Part shown: piece by piece, positions 6,212-7,580 of the stretch
Position numbering within the stretch: position 1 is the stretch's first letter
Layout: each line of letters starts with the position of its first letter
DNA from: Actinomycetota bacterium
GTDB lineage: Bacteria; Actinomycetota; Acidimicrobiia; IMCC26256; JACDBD01
NCBI GenBank assembly: GCA_013695115.1
Contig: JACDBD010000186.1
Span: 1 to 7,580, forward strand
Direction of reading: 5' to 3'
DNA: 7,580 bases
Position numbers and translations under genes: made by a program
The notes under the pieces: model-generated
Told to the model about the DNA's origin: nothing
Seen by the model: only the letters and a program-made list of their open reading frames with translations
Database searches by the model: none

Positions 6212-7474
6212 GTGCTCGTGTCGGTCAACCTCGTCGACGGCGCGTCGGAGAACATCGTCCCGGGGGTGCTGCCGCTCCTCCAGGACGAGTGGGGCTTCGG
6301 CGACACACTGGGCGGCGCCATCCCGACTGCGGCCGCCCTCATCGGCCTCGTCGTGCTGCTCCCCGCCGGCTGGATGGCCGACCATCTCCGCCGCACCCGC
6401 ATCCTGGCGGTGGTGGTGGGTGCCTGGGCGCTGGTGACCATCGCGAGCGCGCTGGCCACCGCCTTCTGGATCTTCTTTGCGACCCGGCTCGTGCTGGGCG
6501 CCGCCAACCACATCGACAATCCGTCGGCCTCGAGCCTGCTGGCCGACTACTACCCGGCGCGGGTGCGCGGTCGGGTGTTCGGATACCAACGCGTCGCGAA
6601 CACGGTCGGCGCCGCCTTCGGAATCCTGGTGGGCGGCGTGCTGGGCCAGTGGTTGGGTTGGCGGGCGCCGTTCCTCGTGATGGTCGTGCCCGGTCTGGTC
6701 GTCGCGGTGGCGTGTCTCTCGTTGCGAGAGCCGGAGCGGGGTGAGAGCGAACGGCTCGACGCCGAGGCCGCCCGCGACCCGGCCGCGATCCTCGTCGAGC
6801 TGGAGACGGTAGCGGCGGAGCCGCCCCGGTTGCGCCCCCGCGAGTACCTCGGCGAGGTCCGGGCGGTGCTGCGCATCCCGACCATCCGGCTGCTCTACAT
6901 CGGCCTGACCGTCACCTTCATGGGGCTCAACAGCATCGCCTACTGGCTGCCGAGCTTCCTCGAGCGAACGTACGGGCTCGGTGAGGGCGCCGCCGCCGGC
7001 ATCACCGGCGGCGTGGGTCTCGTGGCCGCGCTGGGTGGCTCCGTAGTCGGTGGCGTGATGGGCGACCGGCGCGCCGCGGTGGCGCGAGGGGGACGGGTCA
7101 CGCTCGCAGGCACCAGCCTCTTCGTCGGCGCGATCGGCGTGATCGTCGCGCTGTCGCTCCCGGTGCTCGCGCTGCAGATGGGGCTGGCGCTCGTCGCCGC
7201 CTTCTGCATCCTCGTGTCGGTCCCGAACTTCGCCGCTGCCACCGCCGAGGTGCTGCCCGCCCGACGACGCGGCACCGGCTTCGCGGTGTTCACGTTCGTT
7301 CTCGTGGCCGGGAGCGCGCTCGGCCCGCTGCTGGTTGGCGCGTTGTCGGACCTCACCGGTTCGCTCCGCCTCGCGCTCATGGTCGCGGCGCTGCCGGCGA
7401 TACCCGGGAGCCTCATGGTGGTGCGGGCCCGCCACACGATCGACGCCGACGCCGAGGCCGCCCGCACCCGATAG
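6212..7474 (+). CDS. Major facilitator superfamily (MFS) transporter
   Basis: From the GTG at 6212 this is a 420-residue polytopic membrane protein. It has the MFS motif between helices 2 and 3 (GWMADHLRRTR, 53-63), a helix 4-5 segment ARVRGRVFGY (116-125) followed by a Gly-rich helix, a charged central loop at about 171-222, and a second motif-like GGVMGDRRAA at 280-289. Twelve helices can be placed by eye, at about 34-52, 65-85, 86-105, 131-149, 152-170, 227-248, 262-284, 296-316, 319-338, 356-378 and 385-405, plus helix 1 at the N-terminus. Helix 1 is the problem: its hydrophobic part seems to begin upstream (GWWPAIVLVSVN), yet no ATG, GTG or TTG lies in frame between the synthetase stop and 6212. 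GTG 6212 has only GGTGG at 6198-6202 as a ribosome site. CTG at 6185 is an alternative start. The substrate cannot be predicted; exchange of a carboxylate, drug or lipid precursor are all possible. Confidence 0.9.
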   Translation: MLVSVNLVDGASENIVPGVLPLLQDEWGFGDTLGGAIPTAAALIGLVVLLPAGWMADHLRRTRILAVVVGAWALVTIASALATAFWIFFATRLVLGAANHIDNPSASSLLADYYPARVRGRVFGYQRVANTVGAAFGILVGGVLGQWLGWRAPFLVMVVPGLVVAVACLSLREPERGESERLDAEAARDPAAILVELETVAAEPPRLRPREYLGEVRAVLRIPTIRLLYIGLTVTFMGLNSIAYWLPSFLERTYGLGEGAAAGITGGVGLVAALGGSVVGGVMGDRRAAVARGGRVTLAGTSLFVGAIGVIVALSLPVLALQMGLALVAAFCILVSVPNFAAATAEVLPARRRGTGFAVFTFVLVAGSALGPLLVGALSDLTGSLRLALMVAALPAIPGSLMVVRARHTIDADAEAARTR

Positions 7475-7485
7475 GTTGCGCAGCC

Positions 7486-7580
7486 GTGGGCCGGCTGGAC
7501 GACGTCGACCTCTCCCTGAAGCTCTCACGCGAGGAGGAAGCGGAGCGGCTCGAGACCGCCCAGCTGCGCCTGCTCCAGCT
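7486..7580 (+). CDS. Probable polyphosphate kinase 2 (PPK2) family protein, 5' end only
   Basis: A GTG at 7486 opens a frame of 31 codons that runs off the window. It begins MGRLDDVDLSLKLSREEEAE and goes on RLETAQLRLLQL. The pattern of a short leader, then LS-x-E-E and a charged helix with L-x-x-x-Q-L-R-L-L-x-L, is like the N-terminal helix of PPK2 proteins, which transfer phosphate between polyphosphate and nucleotides. The Walker A region that would prove this lies beyond the window. The start is 11 bases after the transporter stop, so the two are probably co-transcribed. The ribosome site is weak (AGG at 7473-7475). I am moderately sure of the family. Confidence 0.55.
   Translation, partial: MGRLDDVDLSLKLSREEEAERLETAQLRLLQ

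Noticed and set aside
5654..7528. 624-codon minus-strand open frame opposite the synthetase end and the MFS gene
   Set aside because: Highly charged, His/Arg/Glu/Gly-rich text with no domain; the plus strand has clear MFS helices and ANL motifs.
1..7580. CRISPR array, tRNA, rRNA, insertion sequence or phage genes
   Set aside because: No spaced direct repeats, tRNA-like cloverleaf, transposase motifs or terminal repeats were seen on either strand.

Overview
The window is very GC-rich (by eye about 70 %) and uses GTG starts freely. It carries families typical of mycothiol-producing, neutral-lipid-storing Actinobacteriota: a TIGR03086/maleylpyruvate-isomerase-like protein, two WS/DGAT acyltransferases and a PPK2-like start. 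I infer a high-GC actinobacterium, possibly of the Acidimicrobiia or a mycobacteria-like lineage; no RNA gene or other marker fixes the taxon.

Layout. (1) Positions 1-419, plus strand: the 3' end of a DinB/MDMPI-fold gene. (2) 416-565, minus strand: a 49-codon scrap that matches the C-terminal end of an EAL (cyclic-di-GMP phosphodiesterase) domain and nothing else, so it is probably a gene remnant. (3) 4511 down to 618, minus strand: a three-gene run of WS/DGAT acyltransferase, alpha/beta hydrolase, WS/DGAT acyltransferase, with gaps of 68 and 49 bases. (4) 4512-4642: a divergent control region with a perfect 10+10 inverted repeat placed over a possible -10 box. (5) 4643 to the end, plus strand: an AMP-forming acyl-CoA synthetase, an MFS transporter and the first 31 codons of a probable polyphosphate kinase 2.

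How it fits together (inference). The synthetase would make acyl-CoA, the two acyltransferases would pass acyl groups to an alcohol or diacylglycerol to form wax ester or triacylglycerol, and the hydrolase could cleave or edit such esters. The divergent layout and the shared palindrome suggest that both arms answer to one regulator. The transporter and PPK2 may be co-transcribed with the synthetase, but their role in lipid metabolism is not shown by the sequence.

I see no clear undescribed defence or mobile system. The most unusual points are the in-frame arrangement of the synthetase and the transporter, separated by one stop codon that lies in a small stem-loop, with no standard start codon ahead of the transporter's first membrane segment; the palindrome in the divergent promoter; and the EAL remnant.
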